A stretch of 8,846 nucleotides of DNA from Burkholderiaceae bacterium (GCA_017997515.1 JAGOEY010000056.1:1-8846), one strand, 5' to 3'. Numbered from the stretch's first letter, positions 1 through 6,553 are shown. Numbers and translations: made by a program. Notes: a model not told the origin generated them from the sequence alone.

Positions 1-129
1 CGCCACATACAAATGCATGTGAAACAGTAAAAATGCTAAGTGCCCCGGCGTTCCCCACATGTGCGCTTATCGGCCCACAGGCTGTAGGCGAAGAGCCATG
101 CCTGTGCGCCCCAAAATGCACCGCCCAAA

Positions 130-157
130 GAAAAAGCCACCTCGCGGTGGCTTTTTC
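130..157 (-). terminator. Rho-independent terminator of the livK-like gene, probably bidirectional
   Basis: A perfect 12-bp inverted repeat has arms 130-141 and 146-157 around the 4-base loop TCGC. The GC-rich core (GCCACC/GGTGGC) is flanked by five A on the left and five T on the right, so a U-tract follows the hairpin on either strand. It begins about 18 bases past the stop codon of the minus-strand livK-like gene, the expected place for its terminator. It could also stop plus-strand transcription entering from the left. Confidence 0.9.
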
Positions 158-175
158 AAGGAGTGAACCGAAAGA

Positions 176-1309
176 TCAGTTCAGCGCCGTCTTCTTGCCG
201 TCTTTGTAGACGTACAAAGTGATGGCGGGGTTCTTCAACTCGCCGTTAGGCTCAAAACCGATGGTGGTGGTCACGCCCTTGAAGTTGCTTTCCTTCAGCT
301 TGGGGATATAGACCTTGGGGTCGATTGAGTTGGCGCGCTTCATGGCGTCAGCCAGCAGCATGGTCGCGTCATAGGTATAGGGGCTGTACACCTGGAACTG
401 GTTGGGGTACTTGGCATCGTACTTGGCCTTCCAGGCGCTGCCGCCGGGCATCTTGGCCAGCGAAGCACCACCTTCAGCGCAGATCACGTTTTCCAGCGTC
501 TTGGCACCAGCGGCCAGCTTGGCCACTTCGGAGGTGCAGATGCCGTCACCACCGAAGTACTTGACGTTGCTCAGACCCAGTTGCTCCATCTGGCGCAGCA
601 TGGGGCCGGCCTGGGGATCCATGCCGCCGTAGAAGATCGCATCGGGGGCCTTGGCCTTGATGGCAGTCAGGATGGCCATGAAATCGGTGGCCTTGTCTGT
701 GGTGAATTGTTCGTCCACGATCTGCATGCCCTTGGCAGCAGCCGTCTTCTTGAACACGTCGGCAACACCTTGGCCGTAGGCAGTACGGTCGTCGATGATG
801 GCGACTTTCTTCAGCTTCAGCGCGTCAGCCGCGTAGAACGCCAGGCCAGCGCCCAAGGCGTTGTCGTTGGCGATGATACGGTAGGTGGTGTTGTAGCCTG
901 GCTTGGTCAGGTTGGGGTTGGTGGCTGCGCCCGTCACGTGGGGGATACCGCAGTCGTTGTACACCTTGGATGCAGGAATGGTGGTGCCGGAGTTCAGGTG
1001 ACCCACCACGCCAGCGACCTTGGCGTCGCACAGTTTCTGTGCAGCAGCCGTGCCCTGTTTCGGGTCAGCTGCGTCGTCTTCAGCCTGCAGTTCGAACTTG
1101 ATTTTTTTGCCGCCGATCACGATGTTTTGCGTGTTCAGCTCTTCAATGGCCATACGTGCGCCATTTTCGTTGTCCTTGCCGTAGTGGGCTTGGGCACCGG
1201 AAACCGGGGCGACGTGACCGATTTTGACCACTTGCACGTCTTGTGCAGACGCCATACCGGCAACCGCTGCAATCGCAGCTGCGACGCTCAGTTTCAACTT
1301 CATTTGCAT
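176..1309 (-). CDS. livK: Branched-chain amino acid type ABC transporter substrate-binding protein (LivK/LivJ family)
   Basis: This is a periplasmic binding protein of 377 residues that captures a small ligand, probably leucine, isoleucine or valine, and delivers it to an inner-membrane LivHMGF-type ABC permease. Residues 1-22 form a Sec signal peptide: basic start MQMKLK, hydrophobic Ala/Val core, ASA cleavage site before QDVQ. The mature part opens with the family hallmark IGHVAPVSG (30-38). It carries the ligand-pocket segment HLNSGTTIPAS (104-114), GAATNPNLT (127-135) and the hinge/lobe-2 segment IDDRTAYGQG (172-181). Four cysteines (94, 120, 258, 277) could make two disulfides; a disulfide near the first pair is known in E. 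coli LivJ. I chose the ATG at 1309 because GGAGA lies 5 bases before it. A TTG further upstream at 1321 has no such site, and the ATG at 1303 is spaced too far. No permease or ATPase genes are in the window, so the partner and exact ligand are inferred; such proteins in this family can also bind other amides or acids. Confidence 0.93.
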   Translation of the reverse strand: MQMKLKLSVAAAIAAVAGMASAQDVQVVKIGHVAPVSGAQAHYGKDNENGARMAIEELNTQNIVIGGKKIKFELQAEDDAADPKQGTAAAQKLCDAKVAGVVGHLNSGTTIPASKVYNDCGIPHVTGAATNPNLTKPGYNTTYRIIANDNALGAGLAFYAADALKLKKVAIIDDRTAYGQGVADVFKKTAAAKGMQIVDEQFTTDKATDFMAILTAIKAKAPDAIFYGGMDPQAGPMLRQMEQLGLSNVKYFGGDGICTSEVAKLAAGAKTLENVICAEGGASLAKMPGGSAWKAKYDAKYPNQFQVYSPYTYDATMLLADAMKRANSIDPKVYIPKLKESNFKGVTTTIGFEPNGELKNPAITLYVYKDGKKTALN

Positions 1310-1314
1310 AAAGA

Positions 1315-1319
1315 TCTCC
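1315..1319 (-). promoter_or_regulatory. Ribosome binding site that sets the livK start
   Basis: On the minus strand GGAGA is followed by TCTTT and then ATG (1309-1307), a near-ideal Shine-Dalgarno spacing. It decides between the ATG at 1309, the ATG at 1303 and an upstream TTG at 1321. Confidence 0.8.
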
Positions 1320-1411
1320 AAAGTAAAGAAAGTGCTGAGATAAAACTCTTTTGCTCAACGCACGCGAACATAACGCAATTTTCAGGCCCGGGATATAGGG
1401 AACACGCTAGG

Positions 1412-1435
1412 AACGCGCCACTCCTGTCGCGCGTT
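1412..1435 (-). terminator. Hairpin at the end of the pepA-holC operon, possible weak terminator
   Basis: A perfect 7-bp inverted repeat (AACGCGC at 1412-1418, GCGCGTT at 1429-1435, 10-base loop) overlaps the stop codon of the small DUF2486-like gene. The stem is GC-rich, but on the minus strand it is followed by only TT and then mixed sequence, so there is no real U-tract. It may stabilise the mRNA 3' end or weaken read-through into livK rather than terminate fully. The rest of the 124-base gap (1310-1433) shows no promoter with convincing -35 and -10 boxes. Confidence 0.35.
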
Positions 1436-1811
1436 ATCCGCCGCCGTTTGTCGGGCCCGTTGCAAGCTGCGCCAGTTCGTCTGCCACCGCCTCATAAACC
1501 GACTGGCGCACCACGGCTTCAATCTCTTCTCGCAGCCGTGGCACCACGGAACGTGTCTGTTCTTGCACCACCACAGCAATCGCTTCACGCAAGCGGTGGT
1601 CCAGGGACACATCCACCCGCTGCATGACGCGGTGCACAATTTCTTCTTCCAGCACACCGGGGCTGCGGTCCGAGAACAGAGGCTCCGACACGGGCTGGGG
1701 TGCCAGCATGTCCACAACTGGTGCAGGTTCGGACATCACCGCATCGGCATGCACCACTTCGGTCAGTGTGGGCACAAAACGCGGCGGCGTGCGTGGAGAT
1801 ACGGCCATCAT
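1434..1811 (-). CDS. Small conserved protein, DUF2486-like
   Basis: This is a 125-residue protein without a signal peptide or membrane segment. The N-terminal half is Pro/Val-rich and probably disordered, with the motif PTLTEVV at residues 14-20, which I recall from DUF2486-type proteins of Burkholderiales. The C-terminal half (about 55-117) is a charged, heptad-like helix with many Val, Glu and Arg (RVMQRVDVSLDHRLREAIA), suggesting a helical oligomerisation region. The start ATG overlaps the holC stop as ATGA, and AGAGGGG at 1816-1822 inside holC serves as ribosome binding site. A second ATG follows directly at 1808 and is an equally good start. Its function is unknown. The tight coupling to holC only implies co-expression. 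The family name is recall and needs a profile search. Confidence 0.75.
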   Translation of the reverse strand: MMAVSPRTPPRFVPTLTEVVHADAVMSEPAPVVDMLAPQPVSEPLFSDRSPGVLEEEIVHRVMQRVDVSLDHRLREAIAVVVQEQTRSVVPRLREEIEAVVRQSVYEAVADELAQLATGPTNGGG

Positions 1812-2248
1812 GCTGCCCCTCTTTTCTGCGCCAGGTCGTGCCGGGTGATGGCGTAACCACGGTCGGCGTAATGTTTCCAGCGGGCCCGTGCGGCATCACG
1901 ATCGGCCGCATCCTCGGCGCTGACCACCTCAATCAGCCGCTCAAACCGGCTGAAACCGTCGGGCACGTCCTGCCCCAGGTTCACCAGCACATTGTGGTGC
2001 GGCGTGTCCTGGACTGATGAAGCCAACACCACCGGTGACTGTTGCCACACGGCGTCTGGGCACCCCTCCATGCCGTGGGCCAGGAATTCATGGGGGGCGA
2101 GATTCCAGAGTGCAGCATCCAACTCCTGCAAAAAACTGGTTTCGCCCGTCACAACAACCTGTGCACCACTCCCGGTTGCCTTGCGCAGCAGGCGGCAGGC
2201 GTACACCAGCTTGTCTGGCGCATTGAAATGAAAGGCAACTTCGGTCAT
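1808..2248 (-). CDS. holC: DNA polymerase III subunit chi
   Basis: Chi (146 residues, typical length) links the clamp loader, through psi, to single-stranded DNA-binding protein at the replication fork. Visible family marks are the start EVAFHFNAPDKLVYACRLLRK, the segment LWNLAPHEFLAHG (48-60), the DxP-rich middle leading to a beta strand HHNVLVNLG (84-92), FERLIEVVS (102-110), and the C-terminal RWKHYADRGYAITRHD (123-138). It lies 48 bases downstream of pepA on the same strand, a pairing common in proteobacteria. Its ribosome binding site is weak (GAG about 8 bases before the ATG), which fits the low copy number expected of a clamp-loader subunit. Its stop overlaps the start of the next gene by four bases. 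No psi gene (holD) is in the window. Confidence 0.93.
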   Translation of the reverse strand: MTEVAFHFNAPDKLVYACRLLRKATGSGAQVVVTGETSFLQELDAALWNLAPHEFLAHGMEGCPDAVWQQSPVVLASSVQDTPHHNVLVNLGQDVPDGFSRFERLIEVVSAEDAADRDAARARWKHYADRGYAITRHDLAQKRGAA

Positions 2249-2296
2249 GGCGCGCTCAAATGGTCAACAACAAGAGGTGTGGCCTGGTTGTTCAAG

Positions 2297-3892
2297 TCAC
2301 ACCGCCGGAGCAGCCGTCTTCTTCAGACTGCTTTTGGCGCTTGCCCTGGCATTTATCTTGACGGTGGGCACGCTGGCAGATGCCGCAGTTGGCTTGGGAC
2401 GGGCAGTGCCAGCGGCTTTGCGCGCGACAGGCGATTTCGCCGCAACAGCGGGGGCCTTCTGCGACAGCAGGTAGTCAAACAACAAACCCACAGGGCGGCC
2501 GGTCGAGCCTTTGGCTCCACCACTTTTCCAGGCTGTGCCCGCGATATCCAGATGGGCCCAAGGGTACTTGGCGGTAAAACGCTGCAGAAATTTGGCGGCA
2601 GTTACTGCCCCGCCCGCACGGCCGGCCACATTGGCGACGTCGGCAAAATGCGTTTTCAGGCCTTCGGCATAGTCGTCGTCCAGCGGCATGCGCCAGCAGG
2701 TGTCTTGTGCAGACACACCGGCCTCCAACAGGGCCGAAGCGAGTTGGTCATCGGCAGAGAACAAGCCGCTGTGTACACCCCCCAGAGCCACCACACAGGC
2801 ACCGGTCAGCGTGGCAATGTCCACCACTGCAGCCGGGTTAAACCGTTCTGCATACGTCAAAGCATCACAAAGAACCAGGCGGCCTTCGGCATCGGTGTTG
2901 AGCACCTCGATGGTCTGGCCGCTCATGCTGGTGACCACGTCCCCGGGCTTCACGGCCCCACCATCGGCCATGTTTTCACAGGCGGGGATCAGGCCCACCA
3001 CGTTCACGGCGGGCTGCAGTTCGGCCAAGGCGCGGAACACACCCAGCACGCTGGCGGCACCACACATGTCAAACTTCATTTCGTCCATTTCAGCCGCTGG
3101 CTTGATGGACACACCACCCGTGTCAAAGGTAATACCCTTGCCCACCAGCACCTGGGGTGCCTGTGTCTTGGCCGCACCGGTGTAATGCAGCACGATAAAA
3201 CGCAATGGCTCCACCGAGCCCTGCGACACGGCCATGAACGAGCCCATACCGAGCTTGGCCACCTCTTTGGGGCCCAGCACTTCACATTTGATGCGCGCAA
3301 ACTTGGCCAGCGCCTTAGCAGCGTCAGCCAGCATGGTGGGGGTGGCGTAGTTGCCAGGGCGGTTGCCCCACTCCTTGGCCAGCTCCTGGCCCGCGACCAC
3401 CGCCGTGCCCTGCGCAAAACCGTCCTGCACGGTTGCGGCGTCCTTCACCCCGACCACCACACGCTGCAGCTTGCGTCCATCAGGCACCGACTTGGTGGTG
3501 GTGTACACATAACTCGCCTCTGCAGCCGCCTGCACCATGGCGCGCACCCCGGCGTCCGCTGGTGTTGTGCCGGCGACCAGCACCAGCAGGCGTTTGACCG
3601 TCTTGACCCGGCATGCCGCCACACCGGCCAGCACGGCCTTGCGCAACTGGCGTGCCGAACCGTCTCCTGCCCCGACCAGCACCACACGGGGCGCGGCAAT
3701 GTCTGCAGGTTTGTACAGTTGCAAAAGTTTGCCTGTTTTGGTCTCCAGATCACCTGCCGCAATGGCCTGGGCGACAATTTGGGACAAGGCATCTTTGGCT
3801 GGCTTGAAGGCGTCCGTCACCAGCAGCAAGACCGCATCACTTTTAAAGGCTGCAGCCCCCGCGAGATCGCAGGTCTTGAGTTCAAAGTTCAT
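2297..3892 (-). CDS. pepA: Leucyl aminopeptidase (peptidase family M17) with a basic C-terminal tail
   Basis: This cytosolic two-metal aminopeptidase removes N-terminal residues such as leucine from peptides; family members are homohexamers. It has 531 residues. Residues 1-165 are the variable N-terminal domain, and the catalytic domain runs from about 166 to 477. All metal ligands and catalytic residues are in place: VGKGITFDTGG (250-260, K252, D257), K264, D275 in MKFDMCGAA, and NTDAEGR (332-338, D334, E336, R338). The fold closes with HLDIAGTAW (447-455) and GRPVGLLFDYLL (465-476), where E. coli PepA ends. The extra residues 478-531 are Ala/Lys/Pro/Ser-rich with 8 Lys, 3 Arg and no acidic residue. 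The ATG at 3892 has GAAGGA 11 bases upstream. E. coli PepA also binds DNA (Xer recombination, carAB control); whether this protein does is unknown. Confidence 0.96.
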   Translation of the reverse strand: MNFELKTCDLAGAAAFKSDAVLLLVTDAFKPAKDALSQIVAQAIAAGDLETKTGKLLQLYKPADIAAPRVVLVGAGDGSARQLRKAVLAGVAACRVKTVKRLLVLVAGTTPADAGVRAMVQAAAEASYVYTTTKSVPDGRKLQRVVVGVKDAATVQDGFAQGTAVVAGQELAKEWGNRPGNYATPTMLADAAKALAKFARIKCEVLGPKEVAKLGMGSFMAVSQGSVEPLRFIVLHYTGAAKTQAPQVLVGKGITFDTGGVSIKPAAEMDEMKFDMCGAASVLGVFRALAELQPAVNVVGLIPACENMADGGAVKPGDVVTSMSGQTIEVLNTDAEGRLVLCDALTYAERFNPAAVVDIATLTGACVVALGGVHSGLFSADDQLASALLEAGVSAQDTCWRMPLDDDYAEGLKTHFADVANVAGRAGGAVTAAKFLQRFTAKYPWAHLDIAGTAWKSGGAKGSTGRPVGLLFDYLLSQKAPAVAAKSPVARKAAGTARPKPTAASASVPTVKINARASAKSSLKKTAAPAV

Positions 3893-3915
3893 AATTCGTT
3901 TTTTCCTTCAAACCA
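3893..3915. promoter_or_regulatory. Divergent pepA/lptF spacer
   Basis: Only 23 bases separate the two start codons. On the minus strand they carry the pepA ribosome binding site (GAAGGA, 3909-3904). On the plus strand the same bases form a pyrimidine run with no Shine-Dalgarno before lptF. A -10-like CATAAT at 3890-3895 overlaps the pepA start codon and would place a plus-strand transcript start about 12-15 bases before lptF, but no convincing -35 lies at 16-18 bases. Promoters of both genes must therefore reach into each other's coding sequence. Confidence 0.4.
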
Positions 3916-5025
3916 ATGTTATTCCATTCCACCATACGCAAGGAACTTGCCCGAAGTTTTGGCGCCACACTGGTCATCCTGATCACGGTCATCATGACCA
4001 TGATGCTGATCCGCACCCTGGGCCAGGCGTCCAAAGGCAGCGTGAACCCTTCGGACGTGATGATGGTGATGGGCTACACATTGCTGGGCCAGTTGCCCAC
4101 GATTCTGGGGTTGAGCCTGTTCATCGCCATTGTTGGCACCCTTTCGCGGATGTACAGCGACAGCGAAATGGCGATCTGGTTCTCCAGTGGCCGGGGCTTG
4201 GCCATGTTTCTCGGCCCCTTGCTGCGTTTTGCCTGGCCTGTGCTGCTGGTGGTGGCTTTGTTGTCCGTCTTTGTGTGGCCGTGGTCCAACCAGCAGATCC
4301 AGGAGATGAAAGAGCGGTACGAAAAACGCAGCGACATCGACCGTATCGCCCCAGGCCAGTTCCAGGAGTCGGCCAACGGCTCCCGTGTCTTCTTCATCGA
4401 CCGCGAAACCCCCGACAACCTGGGTGCCAACAACGTCTTCATCGCGGCCTTCGAGGCCACTCGCGAAGCCATCACGTCGGCCCGTAGCGCCGAACTGAAG
4501 ACCATCAACGACGAGCGTTTTGTGCTGCTGCACAACGGCCAGCGGCTGGAGACCACCAAAGACAAACCCGGCGTCAAGATCAGCGAGTTTGCCGAATACG
4601 GCACCCGTGTGGGCAAGGCCGGTGCCACCGGACTGGACGCCGCACAACCCCGCGCGCGCAGCACCCGTGAGCTGCTGCAGGAACCCACACCGCAGCATCT
4701 GGGTGAACTCTCGTGGCGCCTGGGCCTGGGTTTTGCCGCGCTGAACTTTGTGCTGATGGCACTGGCCGTGTCCAGTGTCAACCCCCGTGCCGGGCGCAGC
4801 AGCAACCTGGCCTTGGCATTGTTTGCCTTTGTTGTGTACTACAACATGCTGAACCTGGGCCAAAGCTGGATTGCGGGCGGCCGGTTTTCGCCGTGGGCTT
4901 TTATGCTCATCCTGCATGGCGGGGTGATGGCTTTGTGCCTGCTGCTGCTGACGCTGCGGCACAACAACTGGAGCTGGCGAACACTCTTGAGACCCCGCAG
5001 CACTGCGGCCGGGAGTGCCGCATGA
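3916..5025 (+). CDS. lptF: Lipopolysaccharide export permease LptF
   Basis: LptF pairs with LptG in the inner membrane and, with the ATPase LptB2 and LptC, extracts LPS and passes it to the periplasmic bridge. The 369 residues (E. coli LptF is about the same) show the YjgP/YjgQ layout. There are three N-terminal membrane helices (about 14-33, 53-77, 98-121), a soluble periplasmic beta-jellyroll (about 122-265) and three C-terminal helices (about 270-287, 297-317, 327-347). The coupling-helix segment YSDSEMAIWFSSG (80-92) contains Glu84, at the same position as the E. coli residue that contacts LptB. The start ATG has no Shine-Dalgarno; the next ATGs fall inside helix 1, so this start is kept. 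The transcript may be nearly leaderless. Its stop overlaps lptG as ATGA. Confidence 0.95.
   Translation: MLFHSTIRKELARSFGATLVILITVIMTMMLIRTLGQASKGSVNPSDVMMVMGYTLLGQLPTILGLSLFIAIVGTLSRMYSDSEMAIWFSSGRGLAMFLGPLLRFAWPVLLVVALLSVFVWPWSNQQIQEMKERYEKRSDIDRIAPGQFQESANGSRVFFIDRETPDNLGANNVFIAAFEATREAITSARSAELKTINDERFVLLHNGQRLETTKDKPGVKISEFAEYGTRVGKAGATGLDAAQPRARSTRELLQEPTPQHLGELSWRLGLGFAALNFVLMALAVSSVNPRAGRSSNLALALFAFVVYYNMLNLGQSWIAGGRFSPWAFMLILHGGVMALCLLLLTLRHNNWSWRTLLRPRSTAAGSAA
4982..5017 (+). other. Hairpin over the lptG ribosome binding site
   Basis: Near the lptF end a 5-bp stem CACTC (4982-4986)/GAGTG (5013-5017) encloses a second stem CCGCA/TGCGG (4995-4999/5004-5008). The outer right arm covers part of GGGAG (5011-5015), the ribosome binding site 6 bases before the lptG ATG. 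Such folding could make lptG translation depend on ribosomes finishing lptF. The stems are short and could be chance in GC-rich DNA. Confidence 0.3.
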
Positions 5026-6125
5026 AGATCCTTCGCAACTTCCTGTACAAGGAAATCACCCTGGCCGTGGCCTTCGTCACGCTGGGTTTCCTGGCCCTGT
5101 TCTTTTTCTTCGACTTTGTGGACGAGCTCCGCTGGGTCGGTCGCAGCGGCGAAAGCGGCTACCAGGTGTCACACGCCCTGGCCTATGTGGCGCTGGCCAT
5201 TCCCAACCACCTGTACGAATTGCTGCCCATCACGGTGCTGATCGGCACCATTTTTGTGATGGCGCGGCTGGCCCAAAGCTCGGAGTTCACCATCATGCGG
5301 ACCAGTGGCATGGGACCGTGGCGTGCGCTGCGCACGCTGCTGGTGCTGGGCCTGGGTTTTGTCATGCTGACCTTTGCCGTGGGCGACTATGTAGCCCCTT
5401 TGACGGAACGTGCCAGCCAGTTGCTAAAGGCACGTTACCAGGGCCGTATCACCATCGGGCAAACCGGCGCATGGCTGAAGGAACGGCAGGCGGACAACGT
5501 GTTTTTCGTGAACGTGGGCGCACTTACAGGCCGCGGCGAAATGCAGGGTGTGCACATTTTTGAATTTGGCGACAAGGGCCTGGTGTCCACCACCCGTGCC
5601 ACCCAAGGACACTTTGGTGATGACAAAGCGTGGGAGCTGCAGGACGTTCAGCGCACCCTCTACCGCGCAAACGATGCCAGCCGCCCCCATGTGGAAAACC
5701 AGAAACTGCCGCAGTTCCAGTGGCCCTCAGGCATTAGTTATGACATGGTGTCAGCCTCGCTGCTCAAGGCCGACAGCATGCGCACCATCGACCTGTTCCA
5801 GTACATCCGCCACCTGAACGCCAACGACCAGAACGCGCAGAAGTACGAAATCGAGTTCTGGCGCAAGGTTTTTTACCCGCTCAGTTGTCTGGTGATGGTG
5901 GTGCTGGCCCTGCCCTTTGCCTACCTGCATTTCCGCTCGGGTGGAATTGCCGCCTATGTGTTCGGCGGGGTGATGGCGGGCATCAGTTTCTTCTTGCTGA
6001 ACAACGTGTTTGGCTACATCGGCAACCTGCAGAACTGGCAGCCTTGGCTGACGGCTGCCGCGCCGGGGTTGATTTACTCCGCCCTTTCGCTGGCGGCGTT
6101 TGGCTGGCTGGTACTGCGAAGATGA
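5022..6125 (+). CDS. lptG: Lipopolysaccharide export permease LptG
   Basis: LptG is the second permease subunit of the LptB2FG complex in the inner membrane. The start ATG overlaps the lptF stop (ATGA) and GGGAG lies 6 bases upstream; reading frames that extend further left run through lptF and are not real. The 367 residues have helices at about 12-31, 54-80 and 102-120, a periplasmic beta domain from about 122 to 278, and helices at about 283-302, 310-332 and 342-363. The coupling-helix segment AQSSEFTIMRTSGM (84-97) carries Glu88 and the R-x-S-G motif, matching E. coli LptG. The pre-helix stretch EIEFWRKVFYPLSCLVMVVLALPF (276-299) is typical of the family. Its stop overlaps the start of cbiX by four bases. 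lptB and lptC are not in the window, as usual, since they are normally elsewhere. Confidence 0.95.
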   Translation: MKILRNFLYKEITLAVAFVTLGFLALFFFFDFVDELRWVGRSGESGYQVSHALAYVALAIPNHLYELLPITVLIGTIFVMARLAQSSEFTIMRTSGMGPWRALRTLLVLGLGFVMLTFAVGDYVAPLTERASQLLKARYQGRITIGQTGAWLKERQADNVFFVNVGALTGRGEMQGVHIFEFGDKGLVSTTRATQGHFGDDKAWELQDVQRTLYRANDASRPHVENQKLPQFQWPSGISYDMVSASLLKADSMRTIDLFQYIRHLNANDQNAQKYEIEFWRKVFYPLSCLVMVVLALPFAYLHFRSGGIAAYVFGGVMAGISFFLLNNVFGYIGNLQNWQPWLTAAAPGLIYSALSLAAFGWLVLRR

Positions 6126-6502
6126 CCCTCGCCGCCCCCCAACACAGCATCATTCTTTTCGGCCACGGCTCGCGCGACCCGCTGTGGTGCAAACCCATCG
6201 AGGCCGTCGCGGCGCGGATGCAGCTTTTGCAACCCGATGTGCCCGTGCGCTGCGCCTATCTGGAGCTGTCCGCGCCTGACCTGCCCACCTGCGCTTCTGA
6301 ATTGATAGCACTTGGCGCCCGCTCTGTGGGCGTCGTCCCCATGTTTTTAGGCACAGGGCGGCATGCGCGGGAAGATTTGCCCGTGCTGGTGGACGCATTA
6401 CGCACACAACACCCTGAAGTGCAATTCGACGTGCAGGTGGCCATGGGTGAACACCCCGCGGTGCTGGACCTGATGGCGGAGATAGCACTCGGCGCAGTCT
6501 GA
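6122..6502 (+). CDS. cbiX: Short-form CbiX / sirohydrochlorin chelatase-type protein
   Basis: This is a 126-residue protein of the CbiX(S)/SirB class, which inserts Co2+ or Fe2+ into sirohydrochlorin on the way to cobalamin or siroheme. The two metal-binding histidines expected for the family are present: H15 in ILFGHGSRDP (11-20) and H81 in VVPMFLGTGRHAREDLP (71-87). The length fits the short single-domain form that acts as a dimer. Ferrochelatase activity is favoured because cysB follows, and siroheme is the cofactor of assimilatory sulfite reductase; this is inference. The ATG overlaps the lptG stop (ATGA) and has only a weak GAAG before it, so translation probably depends on coupling to lptG. 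Codons 61-64 (TTG ATA GCA CTT) are more AT-rich than their surroundings, and a 15-base piece here recurs at the very end of the gene. Confidence 0.88.
   Translation: MTLAAPQHSIILFGHGSRDPLWCKPIEAVAARMQLLQPDVPVRCAYLELSAPDLPTCASELIALGARSVGVVPMFLGTGRHAREDLPVLVDALRTQHPEVQFDVQVAMGEHPAVLDLMAEIALGAV
6304..6318 (+). repeat. Short direct repeat in cbiX, copy 1
   Basis: GATAGCACTTGGCGC at 6304-6318 matches 6481-6495 at 14 of 15 bases. Both copies lie in the same reading frame and encode I-A-L-G-A (residues 62-66 and 121-125), 59 codons apart. The copy includes the rare ATA isoleucine codon. Confidence 0.5.
6481..6495 (+). repeat. Short direct repeat in cbiX, copy 2
   Basis: GATAGCACTCGGCGC, the partner of 6304-6318 with one mismatch, forms the last codons of cbiX; only two more codons, one of them the stop, follow it. 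Confidence 0.5.
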
Positions 6503-6535
6503 ATCCAGCCACACTGTTGATAGACGCCTGGGCCA

Positions 6536-6553
6536 TAATGAAGAGATTCATTA
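6536..6553 (+). promoter_or_regulatory. Perfect palindrome in the cysB leader, candidate CysB operator or RNA hairpin
   Basis: TAATGAA-GAGA-TTCATTA is a perfect 7-bp inverted repeat that ends 13 bases before the cysB ATG. It is AT-rich in a GC-rich setting and overlaps a -10-like CATAAT at 6534-6539, though no good -35 is seen at the usual distance. LysR-type regulators usually control their own promoters, and E. coli CysB represses its own gene, so an autoregulatory site is a fair guess. In RNA the loop GAGA is a GNRA tetraloop, so a leader hairpin is the alternative. No Shine-Dalgarno lies between the palindrome and the start codon. Confidence 0.5.

Noticed and set aside
1..129. A possible gene end or start at the left edge
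   Set aside because: The frames are short. A minus-strand ATG near 17 has no ribosome binding site and only six codons are visible, so nothing can be supported.
1310..1321. TTG at 1321 as the livK start, adding four residues
   Set aside because: No ribosome binding site precedes it, while GGAGA is ideally placed for the ATG at 1309, which also gives a normal signal peptide.
581..1627. A 348-codon plus-strand open frame opposite livK and the small gene
   Set aside because: It is the complement of a clear binding-protein gene and passes through the intergenic gap and into the next gene; no recognisable domain or ribosome binding site.
2042..3982. A 646-codon open frame on the plus strand opposite pepA and holC
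   Set aside because: It is antisense to two genes with full family motifs and spans the pepA start. Its product is rich in His, Gln, Arg and Gly, as expected from the complement of GC-rich codons, and shows no domain.
3919..4962. A 347-codon minus-strand open frame opposite lptF
   Set aside because: Gln/His/Gly-rich shadow of the membrane protein gene, with no family features.
6517..6539. TTGATA (6517-6522) and CATAAT (6534-6539) as a sigma70 promoter of cysB
   Set aside because: The spacer is only 11 bases, far short of 16-18. The -10-like box is kept only as a weak hint.
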